Positions 35,356-47,905 of a stretch of DNA of 64,000 bases are shown here, one piece after another. This DNA is from Sinotaia quadrata (lineage: Eukaryota > Mollusca > Gastropoda > Architaenioglossa > Viviparidae): assembly GCA_028829895.1 (NCBI GenBank), contig CM054181.1, forward strand, positions 8,579,001-8,643,000, read 5' to 3'. The first letter of the stretch is position 1. Each line of letters begins with the position of its first letter. The notes beneath the pieces were generated by a model that worked only from the letters and a program-made list of their open reading frames with translations, was not told the DNA's origin and did not search any database. The translations under genes and the position numbers were made by a program.

Positions 35356-35900
35356 CTATCTTTGATTCATAAGTTGAAAGGAGAAACACAGAAAGCTGAA
35401 TTTTTTCTTGGAGGTGTATTTTAGCCCAGGGCTGGTCATAGGAGAGGTTTGGGGCATTCCTCTATTCACATATACAAGATGGGCTATTAATGTGATTCTA
35501 CAAAGCTGACATTTACCTCCAGGAGAGACACATGGGGTACAGGAGCCATCCCTGGTGCATAATTAAGAATTTTGTTTTATTCAATACATATCTGCTTCTA
35601 CATTTTGGCAATGCCAGGATTTTCTGCCAAAAACTATAACACCAAGAAAACCTGTTACATTTCTAAAGCAAAAGCTTGCCATAACATCACAGCAGTGGTT
35701 CATATATATCATGTACATGTATTTATACTTGTTCATCAAATATATTTCAGGAGTTTTATAAATATGTTCATGTCCATGCTTCTTGCATATTCTTCACACA
35801 GATTTTATGAGATTTTAATTTCTTTCAAAAGCTGATTTAAAATTTTTGTAAAGTCTTATTTGTTTCATTTCAATTAAATCATGATGGCTATACTGCATGA

Positions 35901-35956
<56 letters not shown>

Positions 35957-36505
35957 GTGTTAGTCAAAATTTTCTGTATAAAGTTTCATAAATGAAAAAA
36001 AATGTACTTTTATTACAAATTCATAATTAGTACCACTGACTGACTCTGCAATTGCTTTAATATTATTTTATGACTGAAAGTCCTTTATAAAACAACTGTG
36101 CTATGATTCATAACTAAATAATTAGCTGGAAATGTTTATTTGTCTTGGTATTAGTTCTTTTAATTAAGTTTATGTAATATAATTATTACATGTATTATGA
36201 TGACACTACAATAATTAATAATAGATTAATGGGGGGGGGGGTGAAACTAAAACAAAGTTAAAGGATAGGATTTCACACAATTACCTGATTTTCTTAGTTT
36301 AATTCCAAAGATCGATGCTGTAATAGATTAGCAGTTTTATTTCACATGGTATTTTTTTACTATTTGTAGTTGGTGCCAGAAATGAGAAAATAGCAGTGAC
36401 CATGTGCGTGGCGAGTGTGTTGTGTGTGTTTCGACAGCAGTTTTACAGCACCACTGTAGCATGACGTTTATCATTTCATCAACAGACGTTATCTGATCTG
36501 GAGTG
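35356..36505 (+). other. Intergenic sequence upstream of the hAT element
   Basis: No gene recognised. Contains a (GT)n tract at 35905-35954 and a poly-G run near 36230-36241. Confidence 0.55.
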
Positions 36506-36513
36506 CCCTAGTG
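36506..36513. repeat. Target-site duplication, left (ccctagtg)
   Basis: The eight bases outside the left inverted repeat, ccctagtg, match the eight outside the right one (39799-39806, gcctagtg) at 7 of 8. The central TA fits the Buster-type nnnTAnnn preference. Confidence 0.85.
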
Positions 36514-36529
36514 CAGGGGTCGGGAACCT
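36514..36529 (+). repeat. Left terminal inverted repeat of hAT element
   Basis: CAGGGGTCGGGAACCT, a perfect inverted match to 39783-39798. It starts CAGGG, as hAT ends usually do. Confidence 0.92.
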
Positions 36530-36737
36530 TTTTGTCTGAGAGAGCCATGGACACAACATATTTTGAAAAGTAATTCTATGAGAGCCATACATTATCATGA
36601 TTATGTTTAAAACTAAAAATTCAAGTAAATGTGTAATTTTGTGTAATTTTCACACTAAAAGTACAATAATTATGTCTCTAATTCTTTTTAATAACATTAT
36701 TATGCTGTTGCTAATCAATAATGAGAATTTCTTCCCA

Positions 36738-38663
36738 TTAATGCGACTTCTGGTGCTGCATGGCTTTGCTGATGGCTTTGTAGTCTGGTTGATACGTGGT
36801 GAGGTTAAGCTTCATGCAGGCGTTGAGACTTCCATCCGTTAAACGTGATCGCAGGTTGGTCTTAATGTTCTTTAGATGTGAGAAAGACTGCTCGCATGCA
36901 TACGTAGAGCCAAACATTGTCAGTACAGCAATACTCACATGCTGCAGTGTATGGTATGTGACGGGAAGCGCGTTCCAAGTTTTGACAATCAGCTGGTCTG
37001 CGTGTTGAAGTTTTTTAATTTCTGCCCACTTGTGTTGGCTCGCCAACTCTGCTTGCTGTCGTGCAAGTCTTTCCAAATCTTCATTCAGTGACTTGAACTT
37101 ATTCACCCACATGTCTGAGGCCTTCAGGTCAGCAGCTTGGACTCAAAATCTCTGACGGAGACACCGGGGATGCAACTCAGGTCAGTGCTGTCCACTGCAC
37201 ACTCGTGTGGATGGGTGATGAACTTAAAAAGACGGGTGTGCTCGCGAAATTCTCCAAAGCGCGCTTTAAATGACTGCAGGAGATTAGACGTGAAGCCTGC
37301 TAGCTGCTGAAGATTAAGATGTTGAGCAGGGTCACTTGATGTGCACATATCTTTGAACTCTCCCAGTTTTTCAAAGTGTAGTTTCAATGTCGGTGATGAA
37401 GAGTTCTAGCTTGTTTTCAAATGCAAACACTGCTTGTTGCAGGGATAAGATTGTGTTTCCAACGCCTTGCATTTTCACATTGAGCTGATTTAGATGTTCA
37501 GTCATGTCTACGAGATAATAGAACTTCAGAAGCCACTCAGTGTCAGATAACTCGGGATGCTCGACATTCTTCATTTCAAGAAAAGTCCGGATTTCGCTCA
37601 GACAAGCCGCAAATCGGCTGAACACCTTCCCCCTTGACAACCAACGCACGTTGCTGTGCAGAAGCAGACCAGGATAATTATTCCCAACCTCATCAAGCAG
37701 TGTTTTGAACTGGCGATCATTTAATGCTCGGGCAACAATAAAGTTGACTACCCGAACCACCAGTGACATCACCTCACCAAGCTGTTCGCCACACATCTGA
37801 GCACAAAGCGCCTCTTGATGGAGGATGCAATGAAAGCTTATGATGCGTCTGTTTTCATGCTCACAAAGAAGAGCGACAAATCCTCTGCTTTTCCCAACCA
37901 TGCACGGAGCACCATCAGTGCACACCGAAACAAGTTTATTCATCGGTAGATTTTTTTCTTTAGCGAACTCAGTGAAGGACTCAAACAAATCCTGCCCTCT
38001 TGTTGTGCCTTTCATAGACAACACAGCAAGACTTTCCTCATGTAGTGTATCACCGACAACATACCTTGCAACCACGCTGAACTGGGATAAATTACTGACG
38101 TCTGTTGACTCATCCAAAGCGAGAGAAAAAAACGGTGCCGCATTTATGTCCTTGACTTGCATTGCCTCAATTTGATTTGACATCATGATGCTACGATCGT
38201 GAACTGTTCTTGCCGACAGAGGCATGTCTTTTATCCGTTTAATTATTTTGTCCTTATCCGAAAAGTCATCAAAAAGTTCATTGGCAACATCAAGCATGAA
38301 TGCTTTGGCATACTCCCCATCTGTGAATGGCTTTCCGTTTCTCACAATAGCTAAAGCGCCAGCAAAGCTAGCCGAATTCAAGTCACCTTGTTGGGTCCAA
38401 ACACGGATTTGATGCTGACTAACTTGCACTCTTGAAAGCAGTTCTTGACATGCTTTCTTCCTGCTGTCTCCCGCAGGATATTTCGATGCAAATGTAGAAT
38501 GGCGTGTCTCGAAGTGTCGCTTTACATTTGACCGTTTCATAGATGCAATTTTATCACTGCATATTAGACACACTGCAGAACCCGTTCTCTCCACAAAGGC
38601 AAATTCCTCTGTCCATTCCTGCTGAAAAGTACGATACTCATCGTTTTTCTTTCTTTTAGCCGT
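36738..38663 (-). pseudogene. hAT/Buster transposase, two frameshifts
   Basis: The reading frame runs on the minus strand in three pieces: upstream of 37371 (continuous back to an ATG at 38870), 37387-37124, and 37126-36738. From the likely N-terminus (AKRKKNDEY) it shows a BED-type zinc finger (CLIC ... HFETRH, with two Cys then two His), then the catalytic core: first Asp in LALDESTDVS, second Asp in VCTDGAPCMVG, the HCILHQEAL motif and NVRWLSRG. It ends in the C-terminal hAT dimerisation block (YACEQSFSHLKNIK, which carries the expected catalytic Glu). Frameshifts of one base are needed near 37375-37390 and near 37115-37135. Pieced together it would be about 640 residues, normal for the family. 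The expected initiator is ACG at 38661-38663 instead of ATG. No other frame stops were seen, so the copy is fairly young but should be inactive. Confidence 0.9.
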
Positions 38664-39782
38664 CTTGTCAAAAGGGTTTCTAAAATTAGTTAGCTGACCA
38701 CGCGATTTAAACGAAACTTTCTGATCCGACGACAATCTGTTGTGCGGACCCTTTTGCACATACACACATCGGCCGCTATTTTCGAAAGCTATATATGGCA
38801 GCCCCAGTTGAACAATGTCAGATATAGACACAATGACATGTATTTTTGTCACTTTTCCATAGAAATCCACGCTTTTAGTAAGGTTGGACTTCCACCAAGG
38901 AACAGCTAGCAGTTGAAGTCTGAGTTATAAAGTGAACTCAGGAACCGGCTGCAATGCATAGTTAATCATGTTTCAGACTCGTGTGACAATAATGATTTAT
39001 ATGGGCCTAATAACAGCAGTGTTAATCATTCTTTACAATTTACATTATGTGAAAATCCAAACATCTAAAATTCTAAATCTTTACAATATATTTCTCCATT
39101 AATCCAAAGTTGCTAGTAATACGATTTAACTAATGAATACGTGGTGGGTTTTGACTCTCCCGTGATAACAATTAATCAACGGTAGTTCAATTACATACAC
39201 GTGGTGTCCTCACCACTACTATAAATGTAATATCGCTGTGCCACTTAGCTTTGTAGAAAATATATTATCAATCAGCAATAAAATGCACAAGAAAATTCTA
39301 CATACATTCACAATACAAAATATATAGAATTAATTCAACTCAACACAGAGAAATCAAGATATTACCACTATGTTGTGTTCTGATAGATCCGGTCCTAGTA
39401 ATGAATGGACGCTCTAATTTTATCCATGTAAATCGAGTGCAATGCAGGTGTGCGTCTAACATGGCCCGTTCATTCAGGGGTCTATAATGAATGAAAGTAG
39501 AGGTCAATTCACAACTTAGCGCTACGTCACATTATCTGAAAACAAGTGACCGTACATGGATAGTTAGTATCCGACTTTTGATGCGACCTTCACCTCTGGT
39601 TTTAGCCTGTTTCTCTGAAGGAGTAAACAAGGTATTTCATCAGTCTCTAAGCCTAATCACTAGCGGATGTCTCTTTATGGAGGCATAAGACTGGGAAAAC
39701 TCAGTTTTTTTTTTTATAATCGAACATTTGTCTGAGAGCCAGTTGCAGCCATCAATAGAGCCACATATGGCTCGCGAGCCAT
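38664..39782 (-). other. Noncoding right half of hAT element
   Basis: Upstream (promoter-side) region of the transposase. The frame continues open to an ATG at 38870, but those 69 codons show no family similarity. The remainder is AT-rich with short inverted pieces and no recognised gene. Confidence 0.6.
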
Positions 39783-39798
39783 AGGTTCCCGACCCCTG
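39783..39798 (-). repeat. Right terminal inverted repeat of hAT element
   Basis: aggttcccgacccctg, the exact reverse complement of the left end at 36514-36529. Confidence 0.92.
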
Positions 39799-39806
39799 GC
39801 CTAGTG
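39799..39806. repeat. Target-site duplication, right (gcctagtg)
   Basis: Matches 36506-36513 at 7 of 8 bases; the first base differs (g versus c). Confidence 0.85.
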
Positions 39807-40764
39807 GGACCCACCTTACACACCAAAACAGATCCCGACGATGTTTCTGTAACTTCATTTATTTTTGTCTGCTTAGCCGTAAAATGCATCTCATCTAAGT
39901 GCACTCTCTGTGATGAACGACCTTGTTGAATAAGAATTTAAAATTATTGCCTACTTACATTTTTTTGTGTGAATCTTGCGCCAATATGTCTGCTACTAAA
40001 TGTTTTAAACTGGCTGCCCTCCCTTGCCGTCATTTCCGAAAGACCAGTTGAGACAGTGATGCGAATTTCTTTCTCGAATGAGCATTAACTATTACTATGG
40101 TAATATAACTAGGTTTCCGTCGGCTACAGAGTGTATATTACTCTGAAATCGCTGATTTAAAATGTGGGTTATTTAAACTGGCAGTCCAGTGAAGACTGAA
40201 AAGTAATGTCATCAAGCTATCCATTACAGACAGGGATGGGGGTGGCATCGAAAGTAACATTTGCTTGAATCAGAAAGAAGATGTATGTACATAAAAGGAT
40301 TAATATGCCAAAACGAAAACTTTTACACATTGTATCAAGAATACCACTTTTTTCTTTTTCTTTTTTTTTAAAAAACAATTGCATTCCAATGACTTCCAAG
40401 ATTGCAAATCATGGTTTCATACAAGTCACATGACAAGTCTATCCAATAGATCAGCGTGCGAATGAATGTCAAGTAGGCGCGCGCGCACTGCGTGCGTGCG
40501 TGTGTATGTGTGCGTGTTTGTAGGGTGGGTTTTTTTTGTCACCACATTTTGGAGCCGCATCCGAATTTCCTGGATATATCATTTCAGTTATTTCTTATTT
40601 GTTTATATATAATATTTAACAGTCCTTGATATAAAAGCTATTTTTATCTAGGATTTGAATGAAAGAAAAATAAGTTGTAAGCTATGTATTATTTTACTAA
40701 TGAATCAGGGCTGATATAACACTGTAGAACCGTTTCTAGGGACAACACACTGTAGCTTACAACT
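39807..40764 (+). other. Intergenic, unique sequence
   Basis: No gene recognised. Contains a short GCGC/TGCG alternating purine-pyrimidine run near 40476-40520. Confidence 0.5.
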
Positions 40765-41245
40765 AGTTCATTTACTAGGGGTTCACTGATTGTCGGCATA
40801 ATTGCTTGTGCTAGGGGTTCAACCCTGGCATAATTAAACAGTATAACTGCTATTATTATGTTTCATCCCTTGTCGGCATAATTGCTTGTGCTAGAGGTTC
40901 ACCCCTGGCATAATTTAACAGTATAACTGCTATTATTAGGGGTTCACTCCTTGTCGGCATAATTTAACTGTATAACTGCTATTATTATGAGTTTACACAT
41001 TGTCGGCATAAGGGATTCACCCCTTGTTGGCATAACTAAATAGATTATAACTGCTATTAATAAAGGTTCACCCCTTGGCATGACTAAAATGGTATAACTG
41101 CTATTAATAAAGGTTCACCCCTTGGCATGTCTAAATGGTATAACTGCTATTAATAAGGGTTCACCCCTTGTCTGTGTATTAAACAATATGACTGCTATTG
41201 CAAGGGGTTCATCACTTGACATAACTAAATAGTATAACTGTTTTC
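40765..41245. repeat. ~50-bp tandem repeat, about 9 copies
   Basis: Units of ggttcaccccttgtcggcat and aattaaacagtataactgct plus attatta. Several are shortened by loss of the TCGGCATAA part. Confidence 0.9.
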
Positions 41246-41978
41246 TTACTCTAGATGTTTATAAAACATAGAACTACTAACGCTGATTATAGTTGGGGTA
41301 AAGCAGTAGTTATAGTCGTGACAACGTTTGTTTTTAATGCAATTCAGACAAAAATAAAATACTAGATATTGTAAGGTGCTGTTCTTCTTGTTATCATTGT
41401 GATATGAGTGCAGACTGTACAACCTCAGCACAAACTGATGACGTGAAAGTGAGAGCTTGTTGAGTCGGTCGCGCTTTTCTATGACTTCAATGCTGCCGGC
41501 CAAGTTAATTGTTAGATACTCATAAAGTCATATCTAATAGAGTTTGTAAGCATTATCATGGATAGAAATTTTCTGTTACTAATTGTGACAGAACAAGAGT
41601 TGTCTGCCCCTATTTTTTAATTAAATATTATATTACTTGTTTAATGTCATTGTGACATGACCTTCGGGTACTGTGTGTTTTGCCAGTACAAGAGTTAAGA
41701 TAACAGCTGACGAAGACAAAGTGCTAGAACTTGCTGATGTAATCTAAAACGGTCTTATGTGGATGAGTAGTTTTTATTATCCAATGGTAAAGATTTACAA
41801 AGAACCAGACCAGCCAATGGCTGAGATCACATTTTACCTGCTGAAATAATTCTATTCTCTAATCCCTTTGAATCTGATGTGGCTGAAGTCCGGCCATGAA
41901 AGGGAGTCATTAGCTTACTGGTGAGTTATACCTGATTGATTGAAAGAGAATGCTACATTGTTGTTCTGCTTGATTTCT
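41246..41978 (+). other. Intergenic, unique AT-rich sequence
   Basis: No gene recognised; the minus-strand frame 41246-41503 lacks support. Confidence 0.5.
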
Positions 41979-42104
41979 AAAAAAGTCAAATTAAGGAGCA
42001 CCAAATTTCAGACATCTTTCATCTCTAAACTCTTTTTCTCTCTTACACACATTCTTACCTTACAATAGCCTGGTACACGTGCAGCGTAAAAAATATAGCA
42101 TTGA
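41979..42104 (+). repeat. Dispersed repeat pair, copy 1
   Basis: Aligns in the same orientation with 48163-48300. Shared blocks are aaaagtcaaattaa, aaatttca-gacat/gcat, tttcatctctaaa-ctc, tctctcttaca, and a conserved ending (tacac-g-cagc-aaaatatagcat). It directly abuts the 52-bp array at 42105. Confidence 0.75.
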
Positions 42105-42715
42105 TCAAAATTCACAAGTATAATGTACAACGTAATCAAATTAGTGAACTTAGAAATAGAAATTCACAAGTATAATGTACAACGTAATCAAATTAGTGAA
42201 CTTAGAAATAGAAATTCACAAGTATAATGTACAATGTAATCAAATTAGTGAACTTAGAAATAGAAATTCACAAGTATAATGTACAACGTAATCAAATTAG
42301 TGAACATAGAAATAATGGTTCAGTTACATAAAGAATTCACAAGTATAATGTACAACGTAATCAAATTAGTGAACATAGAAATAGAAATTCACAAGTATAA
42401 TGTACAACGTAATCAAATTAGTGAACATAGAAATAGAAATTCACAAGTATAATGTACAAAGTAATCAAATTAGTGAACATAGAAATAGAAATTCACAAGT
42501 ATAATGTACAACGTAATAAAATTAGTGAACATAGAAATAGAAATTCACAAGTACAATGTACAACGTAATCAAATTAGTGAACTTAGAAATAGAAATTCAC
42601 AAGTATAATGTACAACGTAATCAAATTAGTGAACTTAGAAACAGAAATTCACAAGTATAATGTACAACGTAATCAAATTAGTGAACATAGAAATAATGGT
42701 TCAGTTACATAAGCA
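42105..42715. repeat. 52-bp tandem repeat, about 12 copies
   Basis: Unit aattcacaagtataatgtac with aacgtaatcaaattagtgaa and ttagaaatag. Copies are nearly identical and alternate gaactt/gaacat. The same 20-base spacer-like end (ataatggttcagttacataa) appears after the fourth unit near 42312 and again at the array end near 42693, so a multi-unit block has been copied. Confidence 0.95.
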
Positions 42716-43731
42716 TTCTCTAATTCTAACCATAGAGTAATAGCAAACATGTACGAAATATTTCTAAGTCCATTCTTTCTTTAAGAGCCAGTTAACTGAC
42801 ATTAAGCTAATGATCATCTTTATGATCGGACTCGAGGTATGTCAAAATCAAAGTGACTAGAATATAGAATTTTCCTCATCAAAATAACTTTTGGTCTATC
42901 CCCATTGGATGAAGTTGTTATAAACAAGTCTCAGACTATTAGTCAGAAGAAAAACTACTCATCTGCTTGGAACTGGTTTGGATTGCATCAGCAAGTTCTA
43001 AGCATATTCTCCACCTGAGTTGTTTACTCTTACTCCAAAAATATCATTATAAGCAGTGCTCAAGGTTGGGTCACGTTAACATTGGCAACAATATATAGTT
43101 CTTAAGTTTAGAAATAGGGTTAGGCAAATTTACTCCACCAAATTGTGTATATGGTAAAGATATAAATTGTATAATATAAACAAAATCATTGTAAATCAAT
43201 AAATGTATAAAATTAATTATGAATTTAAATCCTTATGTCACTGATTTTAATGGGTTATTTTCTAAATTGGTCAGTAAATGGTTGTTAGTGTCTAGCTCTT
43301 GTGTGTATAATTCACAGCATTAAAAAAAATTTTTTTTTTTACTAAATAGGAAAGATTTGACACTGTTTGAGGTTGCTAGTCCAACACTGCAAATTGTAAA
43401 TCAAAAGATAAAATAAAATAAATAACTGTCCAGCTGAATGCGAATAAGAAGGTAAAAGTTTCTAAATTATTATTTTTAATTTATTTATCTTCAGCTTGGC
43501 AATATTTTTATACTTTTGATCGGCCATGTATATTGGTTCATTTAGAAATGAAATGAAAGGGCAGGAGTGAAATTCGTTTGTTGGTTTTCTGTAAGTGCCA
43601 TTGATCTGTGCAATACATAGATTAATGATATACGTATGTGCGTGTTTGTATATTTGCAGTAAATATAGTTTATTTCAGTGCATTGATGAATGTTTATAAA
43701 AGTTACACTAAAGCAAATTGACAGTAGTGTG
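42716..43731 (+). other. Intergenic, unique AT-rich sequence
   Basis: No gene or repeat structure recognised. Confidence 0.5.

Positions 43732-43802
<71 letters not shown>
43732..43802. repeat. (GT)n microsatellite
   Basis: About 33 GT dinucleotides with one TATG interruption, directly before the 33-bp array. Confidence 0.95.
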
Positions 43803-43803
<1 letters not shown>

Positions 43804-43824
43804 TTGTAGACACGTGCACGTATT

Positions 43825-44300
43825 TCTTGATATAAAGCCGAGAAAAGCAATGTTCCTTCTTAATATAAAGCTGAGAAAAGCAATCTTCCTTCTTAATATA
43901 AAGCCGAGAAAGTAAATGTTCCTTCTTAATATAAAGCCGAGAAAAGCATTGTTCCTTCTTGATATAAAGCAGAGAAAGTAAATGTTCCTTCTTAAGCCGA
44001 GAAAAGCAATGTTCCTTCTTGATATAAAGCCGAGAAAGTAAATGTTCCTTCTTGCCGAGAAAAGCATTGTTCCTTCTTGATATAAAGTCGATAAAGTAAA
44101 TTTTCCTTCTTAAAGTCGTGAAAGTAAATGTTCCTTCTTAATATAAAGCCGAGAAAAGCATTGTTCCTTCTTGATATAAAGCCGATAAAGTAAATTTTCC
44201 TTCTTAATATAAAGTCGAGAAAGTAAATGTTCCTTCTTAAGCCGAGAAAAGCTATGTTCCTTCTTGATATAAAGCTGAAAAGTAAATGTTCCTTCATGGT
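43825..44300. repeat. 33-bp-based tandem repeat, about 14 copies
   Basis: Units of ttgatataaagccgagaaaa and gcaatgttccttc or gtaaatgttccttc. Shortened copies lacking 'atataaag' are interspersed. The minus-strand frames here are repeat by-products. Confidence 0.93.
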
Positions 44301-44860
44301 ATATACTATAAAGCATACCCGTGCACTCTAGCATATGTTTTTCTAACTCAGCAAACCGAAACAACTGTCGTCAGCGGGCCGACTAGCAAGAAATTCTCTA
44401 GTCCGTGCGCTTTATTGTTTTATTGTTTTGAGTAGGGCCTACGCATTTTTTTTTCGCGGCACATGAATTTCTGGGACAGTAGACGAACATGTTGTGGTGT
44501 GTGTCCTTATGTTCTTGTAGGCTACTGACTAGTCATTAAATGATCGCAGTTAAGAAAAAATACATCTCTAAACATATAATATACTTTCAAAGAAAATCAG
44601 AGGGTTTTAAATGGTCGACTGGGGTCATTGCATACATTTTAGACACGACACGAGCCCGACCAGCAATTATTTCAGATGTCTCTCTAAGTGCGTTCAAGTA
44701 GGATACTTCCGTTATTGTAATTTTAGGAACTATGCCATTTGGGAATATCAGCCAGCCTAGATATTTGTTGCTGGATACTTGACTGAGTTTGTCGGTAAGT
44801 GACTTCCACAACACTAAATGGTCACTCTTCTGCCGCGGTCAGTCATCTGCACTCACTTTG
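44301..44860 (+). other. Intergenic, one unsupported minus-strand frame
   Basis: A 75-codon minus-strand frame at 44587-44814 has an ordinary amino-acid mix (KYLGWLIFPNG and on) but no family I recognise and no convincing splice sites. The rest is featureless. Confidence 0.4.
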
Positions 44861-45090
44861 CTTCTTCGTAAGTCTTCATCAATGTAAAAGAAATGAGGTG
44901 TCTTTAATCTTCATCAATGTAAATGAAATGAGCTGTGTCATTAGTTTTCATCAATGTGGCCGAATTGAAATGTCTAGTCTTCACCAGCGTGGCCGAAGTG
45001 CTTCAACTGATGTATTCTAGTTTTCATCAGTGTGACTGAACTGAGGTGTGTCTAGCTTTCATCAGTGTGGCTGAACTGAGGTGTGTCAGA
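44860..45090. repeat. ~35-bp tandem repeat, about 6 copies
   Basis: Units of cttcatcagtgtggctgaac and gaggtgtgtctag, diverged on the left. Confidence 0.88.
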
Positions 45091-46084
45091 CTTAATGAAA
45101 GCAATTCTTATTCCGTCAGATTATATGCAGTAACTTTCCACTATTAATAACATCATGAGTCTTGTTTTGTGTATTTGCGTCACATCAGTGCGTATGCGTG
45201 TGTCCGTGCACGCGCGCGAAAAATAACGTGGCATAAACTGTCAGTACGAGACACTGGGCTTGTTGGCCGGCCGTACGAAAGCTGTGTGCAAACCTATTAG
45301 TCATGCCGACATGACGGCCAAACTATTTCGTCCAGCCAGAAAGCCACAAAAGGTAGCTCAAATTTCTCTTTGATATCCGAGATAAGAATCGACACAAACA
45401 GTCTAAAAGCGTGGCACTACTGTTTGTTAGTTCGTTCTGTCTGTCGTTCATATCGACCAGTTTACCCGCCCCAAGGAATTGTTTTCCCTCCCCGAGTTTG
45501 TTGGCTGTGCCAAGTTGAAGTGAATATTTTAGCTAGAAACTCTCATTTCGACACTCTCCACTTCACTTTTGCTCCCTCTGATAAACTGAAGTGAATATTT
45601 TAGCCGAGATCTCTCATATTAGTAGGCCTGCGGAGTTTTGTAGTGATTGATTCATTTCTTTTAATGCTGCAAAACTAATGCTACGAAACTTTACGTTTTT
45701 TATGCGTCACGCTGCAAATAGTCTGAAAAGGTGTCGACAAATAGATGGAAAGTTTTAAATAGACAGAAATTCGTTACTGATTCGTTGCTACTCGGGACGG
45801 GCACTAAAAGTCAATACATTTTATTTTTCCATTTTTATTTTGTAAAATAAATATAAACTTCTGCACAAACGATATTCGGCATTTTCCAAAACCAATACAC
45901 CTCTCTTGAATATTTATAAACGTCTGCTTCAAATACCCAGTAAATAATGTGATGCAGTGGGTGGATGTGTAGTTCTTGATTGTTTCGTACAAGTGTTCTG
46001 TGTCGTAAACATTTTGTTCAGTATTGTAATCCTTAGTTCATTAGCGAAAACATTTTGCTCATTGTCTTAAACCCTTTGCTAAGT
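45091..46084 (+). other. Intergenic, unique sequence
   Basis: No gene recognised. Includes a short duplicated piece (gaagtgaatattttagc, twice, near 45518 and 45588). Confidence 0.5.
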
Positions 46085-46260
46085 GTTTTGATCATTACAT
46101 TATTGTCATAGACTTTGTTACACTGTGTTCACTGTTAGGTAATCTTTGTCGTAGACTTTGTTACACTGTGTTCACTGTTAGGTAATCTTTGTCGTAGACT
46201 TTGTTACACTGTGTTCACTGTTAGGTAATCTTTGTCGTAGACTTTGTTACATTATCTTAA
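46085..46260. repeat. 43-bp tandem repeat, about 4 copies
   Basis: Unit ttgtcgtagactttgttaca with ctgtgttcactgttaggtaa; the central copies are identical. Confidence 0.93.
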
Positions 46261-46489
46261 ACCTGTGTACACTGTTGGGTAAACTTTGCTCATTTTCTTA
46301 ACCTTTCTAATATTTAACCCTGATGGATAACTGGAGTGCATGTATTAATGTAAATATCCTGGATACATATTACGCATTAATAATTACAATAATCAAGAAA
46401 GTGTGCTTGACTCATAGCTGTAATCAATATAAAAGGTACATAATAACATTGTAAATCTTACGTACATTTGTGTATTCCCTATTGAGAAA

Positions 46490-46760
46490 TCATGTAGAAT
46501 GTAAATTATAACCGTAGCAATCATAGATATGTGACCCGTTAATGTGGGATGTAAGTTATAACTCTAGCAATCATATGTATGTGACACCATAGTGTAGATG
46601 TAAATATAACTCTACCAATCATAGATACGTGACACGTTAATGTGAGATGTAAATTTTAGCAATTATAGATATGTGACACTTTAATTATAACTGTACCAAT
46701 CACAGACAAGTAACGCGTTAGTGTGGGATATAGCAATCATGGATATATGATAAATTAAAA
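46490..46760. repeat. Degenerate ~60-bp repeat, about 5 copies
   Basis: Copies of tagcaatcatagatatgtga with gttaatgtgggatgtaaat, with deletions. Confidence 0.8.
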
Positions 46761-47569
46761 ATTTCGTACGCTGTATGTGTGACGTCTTAATGATTATTTT
46801 TATTTTTAAATTTCATGGAAAGTTTATATCTACACGTGTAAAAATATTTTGTGACCTATTCATAAGTGTAACACTTGTGAACTTGTGACGCCAATGCCAC
46901 CTTAATTATGGTTATGATTATTATGATTAGTAGCAGTAGTAGTATATTTAATCATCCATAACTAATTACAAATGATGAGAATCTTAATTTATGTTATCAA
47001 TAATTCTCCAGAAGACACCACTCGTCTCTCTCATTTGGCGGATATGCGCGCGCTGTAAACATTTTCTCTCTTGCACAGCATTAAAGATTTGTCACACAAT
47101 ATTTCCGGTTGTGGAAAACGTCTTACCAAAGGAAAAGACAATCACTCTTTTAATCTATATTTAGTTAGCCCTGGTCCATCCACTCTCTCTCCAACATATG
47201 GTTATCAATATGTTTAAGAAGGTCAATTAATTTAACAATAAATTTATTAAATCAACAATCGAATATACGACATACGAATATAATCAAAGAGTGTTGACAT
47301 TTACAGCACTTCACAATAATGTTCGATTAAAGCTGAATAATTATTCAGTTTATCCTTGCAATTAACAGAAATATATAATCAAGTTCATAGATATCATCAT
47401 GGAAATGAGAGTAGTTTCGGAGAAATAATGAAACTTAAATGCAAATAACCTTTTCAAAGATGGCAGCTTTCGTCGGCACATGTTCACAATATTGCGATTT
47501 TCTTATTCGGACGACAGTCTCACATTTCCCTCCTAGGTATGTTAAACGATTGTTCCAGAATCTTCTATG
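46761..47569 (+). other. Intergenic, unique AT-rich sequence
   Basis: No gene recognised. Confidence 0.5.
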
Positions 47570-47905
47570 AGTTTTGCAAGCACACCATAGAGAATTGTCC
47601 TGAATTTCACGTGCACTATCAAACACACCATAGAGAATTGTCCTGAATTTCATGTGCACTGTCAAACACACCATAGAGAATCATCCTGAATTTCACGTGC
47701 ACTGTCAAACATACCATAGAGAATCATCCTGAATTTCACGTGCACTGTCAAGCACACCATAGAGAATCATCCTGAATTTCACGTGCACTGTCAAACACAC
47801 CATAGAGAATCATCCTGAATTTCACGTGCACTATCAAACACACCATAGAGAATCATCCTGAATTTCACATGCGCTATCAAGCACATCAGGAGGAATGTCT
47901 CGAAT
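47570..47905. repeat. 43-bp tandem repeat, about 8 copies
   Basis: Unit cacaccatagagaatcatcc with tgaatttcacgtgcact, near-perfect in most copies. Same period as the 3.9-kb array but unrelated sequence. Confidence 0.95.

Larger units (their letters stand above)
36514..39798 (-). mobile_element. hAT (Buster group) DNA transposon, 3.3 kb
   Basis: A complete-looking element bounded by 16-bp perfect inverted repeats (CAGGGGTCGGGAACCT at the left end, its reverse complement at the right) and an 8-bp target duplication. Subterminal agagccat motifs recur near both ends (about 36540 and 36580 on the left; 39730-39785 on the right, in both orientations), as is usual for hAT transposase binding regions. 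The minus strand encodes a transposase (36738 to about 38663) with two frameshifts. About 0.9 kb of noncoding sequence lies between the transposase 5' end and the right end. The TA-centred duplication and the transposase type place it with the Buster group, which also gave rise to domesticated vertebrate ZBED and SCAND3-type genes. Confidence 0.92.

Noticed and set aside
44587..44814. 75-codon minus-strand frame (KYLGWLIFPNG)
   Set aside because: No recognised family and no convincing splice sites. I considered a reverse-transcriptase fragment, but no core motif is present.
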